DNA of 64,000 nt from JADFXI01 sp963784135 (lineage in GTDB: Bacteria; Nitrospirota; Thermodesulfovibrionia; Thermodesulfovibrionales; Dissulfurispiraceae): the NCBI GenBank assembly GCA_963784135.1, contig CAWAQG010000004.1:558001-622000 (forward strand), in the 5' to 3' direction. The notes beneath the pieces were generated by a model that did no database searches, was not told the DNA's origin, and worked only from the letters and a program-made list of their open reading frames with translations. A program made the position numbers and the translations under genes. Shown here in pieces: positions 1 to 7,593 of this stretch. How positions within the stretch are numbered: position 1 is the first letter of the stretch; each line of letters starts with the position of its first letter.

Positions 1-116
1 CGGACCTTGGCAAGGTAATCGGCAAGCAGGGGAAAACCGCTCGTGCGATGAGGACGATCCTGGGCGCTGCCGGGACAAAGATAGGCAAACGGTGCGTCCT
101 TGAGATATTAGAATAA
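1..116 (+). CDS. khpA: KH-domain RNA-binding protein KhpA, C-terminal end (partial)
   Basis: Only the last 38 codons are inside the window; the reading frame begins at base 3 and stops with TAA at 114-116. The translated end carries the KH loop VIGKQGKTARAMRTIL, which contains the GxxG motif (GKQG) that contacts single-stranded RNA. KhpA (YlqC) is a small KH protein normally encoded in the rpsP-khpA-rimM-trmD-rplS cluster, and trmD and rplS do follow here. No rimM lies between khpA and trmD; the gap is only 64 bp and holds a hairpin. The identification is firm although the N-terminus is outside the window. Confidence 0.85.
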   Translation, partial: DLGKVIGKQGKTARAMRTILGAAGTKIGKRCVLEILE

Positions 117-139
117 GATTTGTCTTTTCAATAACAGGC

Positions 140-168
140 AAAGGGGCGTTTGCAATAAACGCCCCTTT
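140..168 (+). terminator. Perfect 12-bp stem-loop between khpA and trmD
   Basis: Bases 140-151 and 157-168 are perfect reverse complements around a 5-nt loop (152-156). The stem is rich in GGGGCG/CGCCCC and ends in a T-run that is quickly interrupted by G. It looks like a rho-independent terminator or attenuator. It ends 12 bp before the trmD start codon, so it could equally affect trmD translation initiation. Confidence 0.7.
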
Positions 169-180
169 TGATTTGGTATA

Positions 181-969
181 ATGAGCGCAGGATTTGATAT
201 AATTACAATCTTTCCCGAAATGTTTTCCGCCTATTTGGGAGAAAGTATTCTAAAAAGGGCGATACAAAAGGGGTTGCTTGATGTAAAGTTTTTCAACCTC
301 AGGGACTTTACGAGCGACAAGCACAGGACTGTCGATGATTACCCTTATGGGGGCGGCTCCGGCATGGTCATGAAGATAGAGCCGATATACGACGCGCTGA
401 ATTCGATCAAGGTTGACGGACATGATCGATTGACTTTACTGATGAGCCCTCAGGGCAAGCCATACACGCAGCGTATGGCAGAATCATTAGCGCAGGATTC
501 CAGGAGGATAGTCTTTATCTGCGGGAGATATGAGGGGATTGATGAGCGGGTCCGGCAATCCCTTGTCGATGAAGAGATCTCTATCGGTGATTACGTTTTA
601 ACTGGAGGAGAATTGGCCGCATTGGTTATAATAGACAGCATTGCCCGGCTTGTCCCCGGCGTGCTGGGTGATGAGGATTCCGTAAGGGAGGAATCTTTTT
701 CGTGGGGCCTTCTGGATTACCCGCATTATACAAGGCCTCCGGAGTTTATGGGCATGAAGGTCCCTGACGTGCTTCTTTCAGGCAACCATAAGGAAATCTG
801 GAGGAGCAGGAGAAGGGAAGCAATAAGACGAACGCTGCTCAAAAGACCCGATCTGCTTGAAAAGGCGTCTTTGAGCAGTGAAGATACGGCGATATTAAAC
901 GAGCTTTGCTCAGATGGATATGTGGTCAAAAGCAGGGAGGAAGAAGATGAATCAGATACACGCAGTTGA
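181..969 (+). CDS. trmD: tRNA (guanine(37)-N1)-methyltransferase TrmD
   Basis: TrmD methylates N1 of G37, next to the anticodon, in tRNAs reading CNN codons, using S-adenosylmethionine, and so prevents +1 frameshifting. Family signatures are present in order: FDIITIFPEMF at the N-terminus, DDYPYGGGSGMV, FICGRYEGIDERV and SIGDYVLTGGELA (the knotted SAM-binding core), and HYTRPPEF with GNHKEIWRSRR in the C-terminal domain. Length (262 aa) is normal. An in-frame stop at 169-171 forces the start to ATG 181. No good Shine-Dalgarno is visible and a hairpin ends just upstream. The 3' end overlaps rplS by 23 bp, suggesting translational coupling. Confidence 0.96.
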   Translation: MSAGFDIITIFPEMFSAYLGESILKRAIQKGLLDVKFFNLRDFTSDKHRTVDDYPYGGGSGMVMKIEPIYDALNSIKVDGHDRLTLLMSPQGKPYTQRMAESLAQDSRRIVFICGRYEGIDERVRQSLVDEEISIGDYVLTGGELAALVIIDSIARLVPGVLGDEDSVREESFSWGLLDYPHYTRPPEFMGMKVPDVLLSGNHKEIWRSRRREAIRRTLLKRPDLLEKASLSSEDTAILNELCSDGYVVKSREEEDESDTRS

Positions 970-1297
970 GGAAGGCTTCAGAAGGGAGGTCCCGGCCTTT
1001 AATATCGGAGACACTGTCAGGATATATGTCAAGGTTGTGGAAGGGGACAAAGAGCGGCTTCAGCCTTTTGAGGGAGTAGTGATTGCCCGCAAGGGGAGCG
1101 GTGTACGGGAAACTTTCATGGTCCGGAAGATGTCTTTCGGCGTCGGCGTGGAAAGGATATTCCCGGTGCATTCGCCTTCCATAGACAAGATAGAGACTAT
1201 AAAGCGCGGCAGGGTCAGGAAGGCGAAGCTGTATTACATCAGAGATAAAAAAGGTAAAGAGGCCAAAATCAGGGAAAAATCCAGGGAAGCAAAATAG
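947..1297 (+). CDS. rplS: 50S ribosomal protein L19
   Basis: L19 is a structural protein of the large ribosomal subunit at the 30S interface. The protein (116 aa) shows the family core FNIGDTVRIYVKVVEGDKER, QPFEGVVIARKG and the basic tail KAKLYYIRDKKGKEAKIREK. The open frame extends upstream to 914, but ATG 947 gives the usual N-terminus and follows an AGGGAGGA ribosome-binding site. The start lies inside the end of trmD (23-bp overlap), matching the trmD-rplS pairing common in bacteria. Confidence 0.96.
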   Translation: MNQIHAVEEGFRREVPAFNIGDTVRIYVKVVEGDKERLQPFEGVVIARKGSGVRETFMVRKMSFGVGVERIFPVHSPSIDKIETIKRGRVRKAKLYYIRDKKGKEAKIREKSREAK

Positions 1298-1353
1298 CGG
1301 GTTTGAGCTGATACGCCTGTTATTTTTGCATACGCCGGGTAAGGGTTGTATCT

Positions 1354-2025
1354 ATGCGTATTGAGATCGTTCTTCTTGTCACTGAGTCGGTGCTGCTGCT
1401 CTTCACAATCGTTCTTCTTTTGTACAGCATCAGGGAGGGTAAGGCGAGAAAGGCGATTATTATGGAAGTCGGCAGGGCGTCAAAAATACTGACGCGACAG
1501 GAATATTTTATTACAGTTACAGATTCCATGAATGACGCAAAAGAAGAAGTGGTTGGCTGCATTACCGGAAGACCCCCCACGCAGGAAGATCAGAAAAGGA
1601 CCGCCGACATTATGAACAGGATCGAAAAACTGGTCAGCGGCGGGGTGCGTATAAAATATATGATGCCGAAATTCCCGGACAGGCTTCATATAGGTTCTCT
1701 TTACGCGAAAGCGGGAGCGGAGATCAAATACAGTACCTGTCTTGCTGTGCACGATACAAGATATATAGTAGTTGATGATTCTCTGTCGGTCATCGGGATA
1801 GCGGAAGGAGAGGGCGAAAAAGCGGCGACTAAAAAGGGGTACCGGATACCCTCTGAAGGAATTGCGGAAATACTTAAAGAATTTTTTTATCGTTGCTGGG
1901 AGAGCAGCACAGGCTACGAAGATTATGTAAGGGAAGTGCTGCAGCAGACCGGCGCGTCGCCGAAGCATCTTGCACGCGAATTCCACATGGACGAAAAAGA
2001 ATTGGAAAGGATCGGGTCAGCCTGA
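1354..2025 (+). CDS. Membrane-anchored protein with a degenerate PLD-like region
   Basis: The 223-aa protein starts with one strong hydrophobic segment (about residues 4-24) followed by a cytoplasmic-looking domain. The stretch around CLAVHDTRYIVVDDSLSVIG resembles the second half of phospholipase D-like folds, but the HxK(x4)D catalytic motif is not intact, so enzymatic activity is doubtful. The C-terminus (YEDYVREVLQQTG onward) is helical. It lies between rplS and rnhB on the same strand. An AAGGG at 1338-1342 can serve as ribosome-binding site. I do not recognise a named family; the PLD-like reading is an inference from local pattern only. Confidence 0.6.
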   Translation: MRIEIVLLVTESVLLLFTIVLLLYSIREGKARKAIIMEVGRASKILTRQEYFITVTDSMNDAKEEVVGCITGRPPTQEDQKRTADIMNRIEKLVSGGVRIKYMMPKFPDRLHIGSLYAKAGAEIKYSTCLAVHDTRYIVVDDSLSVIGIAEGEGEKAATKKGYRIPSEGIAEILKEFFYRCWESSTGYEDYVREVLQQTGASPKHLAREFHMDEKELERIGSA

Positions 2026-2082
2026 CTGACGCGTCAAGGCGGGTAATCTGTTAATTGCATGTCTATTTAACGTGACGCGCAC

Positions 2083-2658
2083 ATGAGTATGGTCCTTGAG
2101 TGCGGATGCGACGAGGCGGGACGCGGAGCGGGTGCGGCGGAAGTATATGTGGGCGCGGTGGTCCTCAATCCTGAACGCCCCATTGAGGGACTGGCTGATT
2201 CAAAGAAATTGTCAGCCCGCAAGCGAGAGGCCCTTAGCGAGGAAATAAAGTTATACGCGCTGAGCTGGTGCATCCGGAAGGCCAGTCTGCAGGAGATCGA
2301 AAGATTCAATGTCCTTCATGCAACACTCCTTGCTATGAAGCGGGCAGTAGAAGGATTGAAGATCAAGCCTCAAAGGGTACTGGTGGACGGCAACCATGCG
2401 CCGGACCTGGACATACCGGTTGAGGCGATTATAAAAGGCGATGACAAGGTCCCGGCGATAAGTGCAGCTTCGATATTGGCAAAAGTGGCCAGGGATTGGG
2501 CTATGGTCGAATACCATCTGCTGTATCCGCAGTATGGTTTTAATGTGCACAAGGGATATTTTACCAGTGAACACATGGAGGCGCTGCGCAAATATGGGCC
2601 CTGTCCTATTCATCGCAGGACCTTCGCTCCCATCCGCCGAATGCAATTATTTCCTTGA
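2083..2658 (+). CDS. rnhB: Ribonuclease HII
   Basis: RNase HII cleaves the RNA strand of RNA-DNA hybrids and nicks at single ribonucleotides embedded in DNA. The N-terminal DEAGRG motif supplies the catalytic Asp-Glu pair, LVDGNHAP the third carboxylate, and SAASILAKVARDW the fourth in the expected helix. The end HRRTFAPIR is the usual family C-terminus. Length (191 aa) is normal. The start ATG 2083 is followed by a second in-frame ATG two codons later (2089), which could be used instead. Gene order rplS ... rnhB is common, so this is probably the tail of the trmD operon. Confidence 0.95.
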   Translation: MSMVLECGCDEAGRGAGAAEVYVGAVVLNPERPIEGLADSKKLSARKREALSEEIKLYALSWCIRKASLQEIERFNVLHATLLAMKRAVEGLKIKPQRVLVDGNHAPDLDIPVEAIIKGDDKVPAISAASILAKVARDWAMVEYHLLYPQYGFNVHKGYFTSEHMEALRKYGPCPIHRRTFAPIRRMQLFP

Positions 2659-2673
2659 TGCCGGCGGTGCGTA

Positions 2674-3717
2674 ATGAAGCGTTTCCATCTGTCTATTAAG
2701 GGGATTGTTCAGGGAGTCGGGTTCAGGCCCTTTGTGTACAATCTCGCAAAAGATTTAGGTATCAAGGGATATATCAAGAATACTTCGGGCGGGGTCCTCA
2801 TAGAGGCTGAGGGCGACAACAGTGCCGGATTTATCGATGCCATTCAGAGGCGCCACCCCCCTCTGGCAAAGATCGATTTTATCGAGGTGCAGGAACTCTC
2901 TGCAATAGGTTACGACGATTTTATTATCATCAGCAGCAGTGACAGCGGCGGTTTTACACTCGTTTCCCCCGATGTTTCAGTGTGCGAAGCATGTTTGAAA
3001 GAATTGTCGGATACTCAGGACAGGCGTTATCTGTACCCGTTCATCAACTGCACCGATTGCGGTCCGAGATATTCCATCACCAAACAGGTGCCGTATGACC
3101 GGCCTAATACGACCATGTCACAGTTCAGCATGTGTCCGCAGTGCCTGAGCGAGTATAAGGACCCCCGTGACCGCAGGTTTCATGCCCAGCCCAATGCCTG
3201 CCCTATATGCGGCCCGCAGGTATTTCTCACTCTAAACAATCCGCGGTTCACTGTCGATGCCGCCGGAAATCCGATAGCCGGAACTATTTCACTCCTGAAG
3301 CAGGGGGCACTTGTAGCTGTCAAGGGACTTGGCGGATTTCATCTTTGTTGCGATGCCTCGAATGAGCGGGCGGTTGCGCGGCTCAGGGAGAAAAAGAGGA
3401 GAAGCAACAAGCCGTTTGCCCTTATGGCGCCGGACTGTGGGAGCATCGGAAGATTCTGCGAGATTTCCGGTGCTGAAACGGCGCTGCTGAACGACATAAG
3501 AAGGCCGATAGTGCTTCTTAAAAAAAGGGTCATGGGTCAAGGGTCATGGGTCATGGTAAGGGACAACAAGGAGATCTTGCTACCCTATGATATTGCACCG
3601 AATAATAAATATATCGGGTTCATGCTGCCGTATACGCCGCTTCACTACCTTTTGTTTCATTATCCATGTGACGGGAGCGGCTTGTCCCTGAAAGCGCTCA
3701 TTTTAACGCCCTTGTAA
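2674..3717 (+). CDS. hypF: Carbamoyltransferase HypF, N-terminal part (frame broken)
   Basis: HypF makes the CN ligands of [NiFe]-hydrogenases from carbamoyl phosphate, via thiocarbamoylation of HypE. This half (347 aa) holds the acylphosphatase domain (GIVQGVGFRPFVYNLAKDLG, about 8-27), the two Zn-finger motifs (CEAC...CTDC and CPQC...CPIC, about 105-180) and most of the YrdC-like domain up to LPYTPLHYLLFHYP. The frame then runs into 22 unrelated residues and TAA at 3715-3717. In the -1 frame the same DNA reads NALVMTSGN, the expected continuation. One base appears to be missing between about 3675 and 3700, or the gene is genuinely split. A heptad array has inserted MGQGSWVM-like residues near codon 285. 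Confidence 0.85.
   Translation: MKRFHLSIKGIVQGVGFRPFVYNLAKDLGIKGYIKNTSGGVLIEAEGDNSAGFIDAIQRRHPPLAKIDFIEVQELSAIGYDDFIIISSSDSGGFTLVSPDVSVCEACLKELSDTQDRRYLYPFINCTDCGPRYSITKQVPYDRPNTTMSQFSMCPQCLSEYKDPRDRRFHAQPNACPICGPQVFLTLNNPRFTVDAAGNPIAGTISLLKQGALVAVKGLGGFHLCCDASNERAVARLREKKRRSNKPFALMAPDCGSIGRFCEISGAETALLNDIRRPIVLLKKRVMGQGSWVMVRDNKEILLPYDIAPNNKYIGFMLPYTPLHYLLFHYPCDGSGLSLKALILTPL
3527..3556 (+). repeat. Heptad array (4 x GGGTCAT-type) inside hypF
   Basis: Four adjacent 7-mers, GGGTCAT, GGGTCAA, GGGTCAT, GGGTCAT, plus GG. They lie within the HypF frame between the conserved PIVLLKKR and LPYDIAPNN blocks and encode a VMGQGSWVM-like insert. The unit is the reverse complement of the ATGACCC/ATGACCT unit in the array at 41716-41752. 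Confidence 0.85.
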
Positions 3718-5087
3718 TGACGAGCGGAAATATTGCTGAAGAACCCATCGTAATAGACAATAACGAGGCGGTGAACAAACTCTCCGGCATTGCCGACGCA
3801 TTCCTTTTTCACAATAGAGACATTTTTATGAGGGTCGATGATTCGGTATTAAAGATAAGAGGGGATGGACTTTCTTTTATTCGACGCTCCAGGGGATATG
3901 TTCCTGGGCCGATATTGCTGAAAGATGACGGGCCTGACGTCCTTGGTTGTGGAGCTGACATCAAAAATTCGTTTACTATTATGAAGGGCAATTACGCTAT
4001 CATAAGCCAGCATATCGGCGATATGGAGAACCTCGAGACCCTGCGTTTTTTTGAGGAAACCCTTTTAAACCTGAAACAGGTGTACCGGTCACAACCTGTC
4101 GCTCTTGCATATGACCTGCACCCCGGTTATTTGTCGTCCCATTGGGCCCTGGAACAAATCCGGCAGCAAGAGATTAATGGATATGCAGTGCAGCACCACT
4201 ATGCGCATATCGCATCGGTAATAGCTGAAAACCGGCTGAAAGAGGAAGTGATAGGCGTTGCTTTCGATGGTACCGGATATGGGACAGACGGCAATCTCTG
4301 GGGCGGGGAGTTCCTTGTATGCAGCATAAATGGTTTTATCAGGGCTGCGCATTTCAATTATATACCGCTGCCTGGCGGTGAAATGGCGATAAAGGAGTGC
4401 TGGAGAACAGCAGTCGGCCTGGTAATCAGCGCTCTGGGCAGCGAGGAGAGCGGACCGGAGCGCCTGAATTCGGCTGTAATGGAAGCGCTTGATGCGGTCG
4501 GGTTTATTGACAGGTATGGGCTGCAGCGAGTTGAGACGATAGTGAAACTCGCCGGCAAGCGGCATTTCTCGCCGCTGTCATCAGGCGCCGGCAGGCTGTT
4601 TGACGCTGTATCGGCGCTTGCCGGTGTAATTGACCGGAATACTTTTGAAGGCGAAGCTGCCATCGCGCTCGAAAATGAAATTGAAGAAGGCGTTTCCGGG
4701 GCATATCCGTTTGCGGTGAGCGATATTCCCGGGCATGGCCGGCCGTTGCGCATCGACTTCTCGGAAACGGTGCTCAGGATAATTGACGACATGAAAAATG
4801 GTGAATTAAAGGGCAGGATAGCCGCTCGGTTCCACAACACTGTCATAGAGCTAATTGTGGTAATGGCCGCACGAATAGGCGGTGAATACGGCATAAGGAA
4901 TGTTGCTTTGAGCGGCGGGACTTTCCAGAACGCCTATGTGTTTGAGCGCGCGCATGATAAGCTGAAAGCGCGGGGTCTCAACGTATTTACCAATGTAAAT
5001 GTGCCCTGCAATGACGCTTGCATATCTCTCGGACAGGCGTTCCTCCTCAGGGAGAGGCTGAAGGCAGGCTTGCCTCTCAAGGATTAA
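3717..5087 (+). CDS. hypF: Carbamoyltransferase HypF, C-terminal part (frame broken)
   Basis: This frame begins with ATG in a TAATG overlap with the stop of the N-terminal half and opens on MTSGNIAEEPI, the conserved end of the YrdC-like domain of HypF. It continues with the Kae1-like domain: AYDLHPGYLSSHWA, QHHYAHIASVIAEN (metal-binding His pair), GVAFDGTGYGTDGNLWGGEF, and the C-terminal SGGTFQNAYVFERA. Together the two halves add up to about 800 aa, close to a normal HypF. The TAATG junction would allow translational reinitiation, so a working two-chain enzyme is possible. A simple one-base deletion or sequencing error is the plainer explanation. No other hyp gene or hydrogenase lies in the window. 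Confidence 0.85.
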   Translation: MTSGNIAEEPIVIDNNEAVNKLSGIADAFLFHNRDIFMRVDDSVLKIRGDGLSFIRRSRGYVPGPILLKDDGPDVLGCGADIKNSFTIMKGNYAIISQHIGDMENLETLRFFEETLLNLKQVYRSQPVALAYDLHPGYLSSHWALEQIRQQEINGYAVQHHYAHIASVIAENRLKEEVIGVAFDGTGYGTDGNLWGGEFLVCSINGFIRAAHFNYIPLPGGEMAIKECWRTAVGLVISALGSEESGPERLNSAVMEALDAVGFIDRYGLQRVETIVKLAGKRHFSPLSSGAGRLFDAVSALAGVIDRNTFEGEAAIALENEIEEGVSGAYPFAVSDIPGHGRPLRIDFSETVLRIIDDMKNGELKGRIAARFHNTVIELIVVMAARIGGEYGIRNVALSGGTFQNAYVFERAHDKLKARGLNVFTNVNVPCNDACISLGQAFLLRERLKAGLPLKD

Positions 5088-5303
5088 GCTGCTTTATGCA
5101 GGCCAAACGCACTATGTGTTTTTCGAGTAAAAACTAACTGCAATATTGCCATAAACTTCAAAATTTCGGCTTATAAGTCGTCATTCCCGCAGTCCGTTAG
5201 CGGGAATCCAGGTTATTTGTGTCTGGATGCCCGATTAAGAACTTCGGGCATGACGAAAATTTCGGCTTTCCGGCGCATAGTGCGTTTGCCCTGCTGCTTT
5301 ATG
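5088..5303. mobile_element. MITE-like element with 18-bp terminal inverted repeats
   Basis: Bases 5099-5116 and 5276-5293 are inverted repeats matching at 17 of 18 positions. They are bracketed by an 11-bp direct repeat GCTGCTTTATG at 5088-5098 and 5293-5303, which looks like a target-site duplication. There is no coding capacity between them. A second palindromic element (5179-5255) is nested inside. The element fills the gap between hypF and the riboswitch. Confidence 0.6.
5179..5255. repeat. Palindromic CGTCATTCCCGC element, copy A
   Basis: It begins with CGTCATTCCCGC, continues to GCGGGAATCC and ends with GGGCATGACG, giving two stacked hairpins. Related short copies lie at 32453-32479 and 60974-61004, always in intergenic DNA. 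It resembles widespread REP/BIME-type intergenic palindromes. Confidence 0.65.
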
Positions 5304-5359
5304 TGCTTGACACATCAGTGATTACTATCATAACATAACGGGGTTTAATTATAAGTGTT

Positions 5360-5437
5360 ACAGAAAAAGCCAAAACCTTCGTAAGGGGGTCTCGGAAAGC
5401 GACGGGTCTTCGTAGAGCAAGACAGCCGAGCTGCCTA
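5360..5437 (+). promoter_or_regulatory. GEMM-I class cyclic-dinucleotide riboswitch aptamer
   Basis: The region shows the GEMM-I core: an AAACC-type 5' strand, a short P1b hairpin capped by CGTA, the GGAAAGC junction, GGGTCT...AGAC forming the second arm, and AGCCGAGCTGCC closing the aptamer. From memory, the 3' half is very close to Geobacter GEMM-Ib (3',3'-cGAMP) riboswitches, which carry GGAAAGC, GGGTCT and AGACAGCCGGGCTGCC. The base that sets ligand choice (position 20) lies in a stretch with one extra A, so I cannot decide between c-di-GMP and cGAMP. It sits 63 bp upstream of a chemoreceptor gene. Confidence 0.8.
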
Positions 5438-5462
5438 AGTAATAAAGCAGCCCGGCTTTTTT
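5425..5462 (+). terminator. Riboswitch expression platform (intrinsic terminator)
   Basis: GCCGAGCTGC (5425-5434), which is the closing strand of the aptamer, can pair with GCAGCCCGGC (5447-5456) with one mismatch; TTTTTT follows (5457-5462). Ligand binding would hold the first strand in the aptamer and prevent the terminator, so the design predicts an ON switch for the downstream chemoreceptor. Confidence 0.75.
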
Positions 5463-5499
5463 ATTGGTAATTGTGTATAGGGAATAAGGGGGAAAAAAC

Positions 5500-7440
5500 A
5501 TGTCAATCAGAAACAAGGTGGCAGCGCCTATCATTGGGATGGTGATTATAGGGCTGATCATCACCACATTAGTGACAATAAGCAAATCCAGGGAACTTGT
5601 AATAGATGAGGCCACCACTGGCGCCATGCACATGTGCCGGGACACCGCCTTGAACGCCTTGACAACCGCAATGGTAAACGGGACCATCAAGGAATACAAA
5701 ACCCCTTTTCTCGAACAGATGAGGAGTATTGCGGATATAAGAGTAATAAGGGCTGAAGCCGTTGATAAAGACTATGGCAAAGGCGGCCCCGATGATTCTC
5801 CGAGGGATGAAATTGAGAAAGAAGTCCTGGCAAACGGCGAGGAGAAAGTTGTACTCGACGGAGAATATCTTCGCGGCGTATACGCTTACGTGGGGCGGTC
5901 GAGTTTTATGGGGAAGAACTGTCTGTCTTGCCATAACGTGAAAGAAGGCACAGTCCTGGGAGCTATAAGCATAAAGATACCATTAACCGCATCATTTGCT
6001 CATATCAGATCATTGCGGAACCTCTATATAGGACTCGGGTTAATCAGCATATTAGCCGTAACAGGACTGATAATTGGAATAGTCAATGTTATTCTTAAAC
6101 CCCTGGTCCATTTGACCGAAAAGGTCAGGCAGCTGTCCGACGGCGATTTAAGAACAGAGATTAACTATGCCAAAAAAGATGAAATAGGCGTACTTGCAGA
6201 GAGCATGAATAAAATGATTGAGTCTTTCAACCGCATGATAGGCAACATCGTGACATCGACCGGCAACGTAGTATCTTCCGTCGATATCATGCGGGCACGG
6301 GCCGAGCAAACGACCGAGGGCGCCAAAAAACAGTCAGGACAGGCCCATCAGATAGCTGCGGCAGCGGAGGAGATGAGCCAGACTATCACTGACATAGCCA
6401 GAAATGCGGCCGAGGCATCCAAATCGTCTGAAGATGCCATGCAGACCGCTACGGGCGGCAAGGAAGTGGCGGACGGAGCTGTTACTACCGTAAACAAGGT
6501 ATACACCTCTACAGTGGAGCTTGCGACCATGGTCGAGAAGCTCAGCAATAGGGCGTCCGAGATAGGCGGCATTGTTACGGTGATTAAGGATATAGCTGAT
6601 CAGACCAACCTGCTCGCCCTGAACGCTGCAATCGAGGCTGCGAGGGCCGGAGAGCAGGGCAGAGGTTTTTCGGTCGTGGCTGATGAGGTGAGGAAACTTG
6701 CCGAGAGGACCATAAAAGCTACAGCCGAGATTACGGAGAAGATCAATGCCGTGCAGACCGAATCACAGCAGACAACAACATCAATGGAAGAAGCCTCCCA
6801 TGAAGTGACCAGCGCTACTAAATATATAAGGCAGGTGGGTGACTCCCTGAACCATATAGTCGACTCTGTCCAGAAAGTGCGCGACCAGATAACCCAGATA
6901 GCCACCGCAGTGGAGGAGCAGTCCATGGCATCGGAGGAAGTCGCCAGCAACATTGAAAAGACATCCGGCATATCAAAAGACATGGAGAAGATGTCCGACG
7001 AAGTGATGCGTGAAATCAACGGACTGGTAAAAACAGCCGAGGAACTGCGGAACTCCACGTCCGGGTTCAAGACAAAGGGGAGCGATTTGGTGATACTTGA
7101 TATGGCAAAAAGCGGCCATAAGATGTTTATGACAAAACTGTCCGGCTTGATAAAAGGGACTGCCGTGCTCGATCCTTCTCAGATGAAAGACCATTATTCA
7201 TGCAGTTTCGGCAAATGGTATTATGGCGAAGGGAAAGGTTTGTGCGGCAACGGGACCAGTTTTAAGGCAATAGAAACTCCCCATGAGAAAATACATTCGC
7301 TGGCTAAAGATGTAGTCACAGCCTGCAACTCAGGCGACAGGGAAAGGGCCGAAAAAATATTTAGAGAGATGGACGGACTATTGGACAGCATGGGGACCCT
7401 GCTTGACGGGATCAGGACAGAGTGTGAAAAGAAAGTGTAG
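5500..7440 (+). CDS. Methyl-accepting chemotaxis protein with periplasmic c-type heme motif and C-terminal CZB domain
   Basis: This 646-aa receptor has TM1 at about 9-28, a periplasmic domain, TM2 at about 174-198, HAMP, the methyl-accepting signalling hairpin (tip EQGRGFSVVADEVRKLAERT) and a C-terminal chemoreceptor zinc-binding domain (HKMFMTKLSG, DHYSCSFGKWYYGEG, TPHEKIH supply the His/Cys ligands). The periplasmic domain contains CLSCHN (Cys141, Cys144, His145), a CxxCH motif that binds covalent heme c. This resembles the heme-binding Tll0287-like (DUF3365) sensors, so redox, oxygen or NO is a plausible stimulus. CZB domains sense zinc or oxidants such as HOCl. A GGGGG Shine-Dalgarno precedes ATG 5500, and a riboswitch upstream probably controls synthesis. 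Confidence 0.9.
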   Translation: MSIRNKVAAPIIGMVIIGLIITTLVTISKSRELVIDEATTGAMHMCRDTALNALTTAMVNGTIKEYKTPFLEQMRSIADIRVIRAEAVDKDYGKGGPDDSPRDEIEKEVLANGEEKVVLDGEYLRGVYAYVGRSSFMGKNCLSCHNVKEGTVLGAISIKIPLTASFAHIRSLRNLYIGLGLISILAVTGLIIGIVNVILKPLVHLTEKVRQLSDGDLRTEINYAKKDEIGVLAESMNKMIESFNRMIGNIVTSTGNVVSSVDIMRARAEQTTEGAKKQSGQAHQIAAAAEEMSQTITDIARNAAEASKSSEDAMQTATGGKEVADGAVTTVNKVYTSTVELATMVEKLSNRASEIGGIVTVIKDIADQTNLLALNAAIEAARAGEQGRGFSVVADEVRKLAERTIKATAEITEKINAVQTESQQTTTSMEEASHEVTSATKYIRQVGDSLNHIVDSVQKVRDQITQIATAVEEQSMASEEVASNIEKTSGISKDMEKMSDEVMREINGLVKTAEELRNSTSGFKTKGSDLVILDMAKSGHKMFMTKLSGLIKGTAVLDPSQMKDHYSCSFGKWYYGEGKGLCGNGTSFKAIETPHEKIHSLAKDVVTACNSGDRERAEKIFREMDGLLDSMGTLLDGIRTECEKKV

Positions 7441-7593
7441 CGCCCGAATTTTACTATGAAGTTAGCGCAAGCGTGAATAATGTGTGTCAAAATTACAAAC
7501 CCACAACCATGATGCACACCCGTCAAAAGCCTGATATTTGCGTGCTGCCGTACCTCTATGTTATTTTAGTGTTGTTTTCAATAGGAGAGTTTT

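Noticed and set aside
177..182. TATAAT overlapping the trmD start codon.
   Set aside because: No -35 partner at the right distance, and transcription from it would start inside the gene after the only usable ATG.
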